A DNA stretch of 16,531 nt from Pelagophyceae sp. CCMP2097 (Eukaryota; Sar; Pelagophyceae), in NCBI GenBank assembly GCA_026770575.1, contig MU657167.1, positions 139,828 to 156,358 on the forward strand, in the 5' to 3' direction. Below the pieces are notes generated by a model. That model had not been told where the DNA came from. It did no database searches and worked only from the letters and a program-made list of their open reading frames with translations. How positions within the stretch are numbered: the first letter of the stretch is position 1; each line of letters opens with the position of its first letter. Shown piece after piece: positions 15,931 to 16,531 of the stretch. Made by a program: the position numbers and the translations under genes.

Positions 15931-16331
15931 GATAATGGATTTTATCTAAAGGCAAAGGCGGTCTCTGCCGCCAGTCGCTTATTTTTTAAAGAAGGCGAAA
16001 GGCGCTGGCGGGCCGACTTTTTCGTCATCGTCGACCTCCGGGACCAAAGGTAGCCCCGCACCCCCCGGCTGCCGCCGCTGCTACCCGACGCATATGCGAT
16101 AAACCACGCTTACGGTCCCTTCTGTGGTCACCCCTTGATGCACGGTGCAGCGAAAGCGTCTTCCACGTGAAAATCTTCGCTAAACCCCGAGATTCAGCGA
16201 CTTTTTTACCAGCTGCGACGAAGCCCATGGACGGCTGAGGACAGCCCCCAAGGCCGATTATCTTATATTTTAAGAAGGCAAAGGCGACAGGCACTGTCGA
16301 TTCGCTTAAGTTTTAAGAAAAAAAAGGCAAC
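15931..16331. repeat. four copies of a short AAGGCAAAGGCG-type repeat in two pairs
   Basis: Units of about 32-38 bp share an AT-rich half (CGCTTA-TTTTTAAGAA-like) and a GGCAAAGGC-type half. They lie near 15931-15960, 15973-16004, 16251-16286 and 16299-16331. The exact core AAGGCAAAGGCG is at 15949-15960 and 16275-16286, 326 bp apart; the others vary (AAGGCGAAAGGCG, AAAAGGCAACGG). Confidence 0.65.
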
Positions 16332-16356
16332 GGGTTGCCTTTGGCCATTAGGGACC

Positions 16357-16419
16357 TTCACTTTTTCTAACCAGTTTCTAATTTCTAACTCGAGTTAGAA
16401 ACTGGTTAGAAAAAGTGAA
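16357..16419. repeat. foldback inverted repeat with 25-bp perfect arms
   Basis: Arms at 16357-16381 and 16395-16419 are perfect reverse complements, with a 13-nt spacer. A nested 20-bp palindrome, TTTCTAACTCGAGTTAGAAA, sits at 16382-16401. TTTCTAA is tandemly duplicated at 16375-16388, so two alternative pairings are possible. Confidence 0.95.
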
Positions 16420-16531
16420 CCTCGGGGTTCAGGCGATAGTTAGAAAAACTTTATGGAGTTAGAGCCAAGCCGACCGGGCTGCGCGCATCTCCTTCTCCGG
16501 CCGATGCGCCCCGCGCGCTCAGATCCGTCAG

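Larger units (their letters stand above)
15298..16531. other. gene-free right end rich in palindromes and short repeats
   Basis: No convincing gene in 1.2 kb. The longest open frame (minus 16025-16294) has no recognisable domain and overlaps the repeats. The region contains a TAGGAATTCCTA-family palindrome cluster, a strong foldback at 16357-16419, a hairpin at 16323-16342 (AAAGGCAAC / GTTGCCTTT, 2-nt loop), a 14-bp direct repeat GAGGCATGAGGGTG (15440-15453 and 15678-15691), and four copies of an AAGGCAAAGGCG-type unit. No tRNA or snRNA was recognised. Confidence 0.6.

Noticed and set aside
16025..16294. minus-strand open frame of 89 codons at the right end
   Set aside because: It overlaps the dispersed repeat copies and encodes no recognisable motif.
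16415..16445. GGGGTTCAGGC resembling a tRNA T-arm
   Set aside because: It does not fit GGTTCRANTCC, and no matching D-arm, anticodon arm or acceptor stem is present upstream.

Overview
This window looks like nuclear DNA of a GC-rich, compact-genome eukaryote, most likely a marine photosynthetic stramenopile. An Aureococcus-type pelagophyte is my best guess, by inference only. The reasons are short spliceosomal introns (about 43-140 nt, mostly GTGCG/GTCCG donors and CAG/TAG acceptors), the absence of operon layout, a plastid phosphate translocator with a signal peptide plus transit-like leader, and a secreted family GH7 cellulase with a Pro/Thr linker and cysteine-rich tail modules of the kind seen in marine protists. 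No prokaryotic signals (Shine-Dalgarno sites, operons, insertion sequences, CRISPR) were found.

Layout, left to right: (1) 148-3940 (+), a many-exon LRR / LRR-cap / coiled-coil / C2 protein. (2) 4191-4899 (+), a three-exon GlcG/HbpS-like (DUF336) protein, with a Sel1-like fragment readable across its first intron. (3) 5374-6631 (+), a two-exon triose-phosphate/phosphate-translocator-family carrier with a plastid-type leader. (4) 7010-7993 (+), a four-exon protein joining TPRs to a prefoldin-subunit-1-like domain. (5) 8121-9575 (-), a TPR protein without introns, convergent with gene 4. (6) 9869-10473 (+), a small secreted or plastid-directed membrane protein of unknown function. It diverges from gene 5 across 293 bp that carry three GCTCGAGC palindromes. 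(7) 11106-12236 (+), a three-exon CmcJ/AsaB/NvfI-family oxygenase-like protein. (8) 12987-15297 (+), a two-exon GH7 glucanase with two near-identical 8-cysteine modules and a ShK-like C-terminal domain.

The gaps at 10474-11105 and 12237-12986 are visibly less GC-rich and have no convincing gene. The right end (15298-16531) has no convincing gene but is rich in structure: a 30-bp perfect palindrome of the TAGGAATTCCTA family, a 25-bp-arm inverted repeat, and four copies of a short AAGGCAAAGGCG-type repeat. This looks like mobile-element or replication/chromatin-related DNA.

The genes do not form one pathway. A plastid carbon exporter and a secreted cellulase close together would fit a mixotroph or cell-wall-remodelling alga, but that is inference. 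Exon junctions were assigned by hand from frame continuity, splice motifs and protein-family fit; one junction in gene 1 and the donor in gene 8 remain uncertain.
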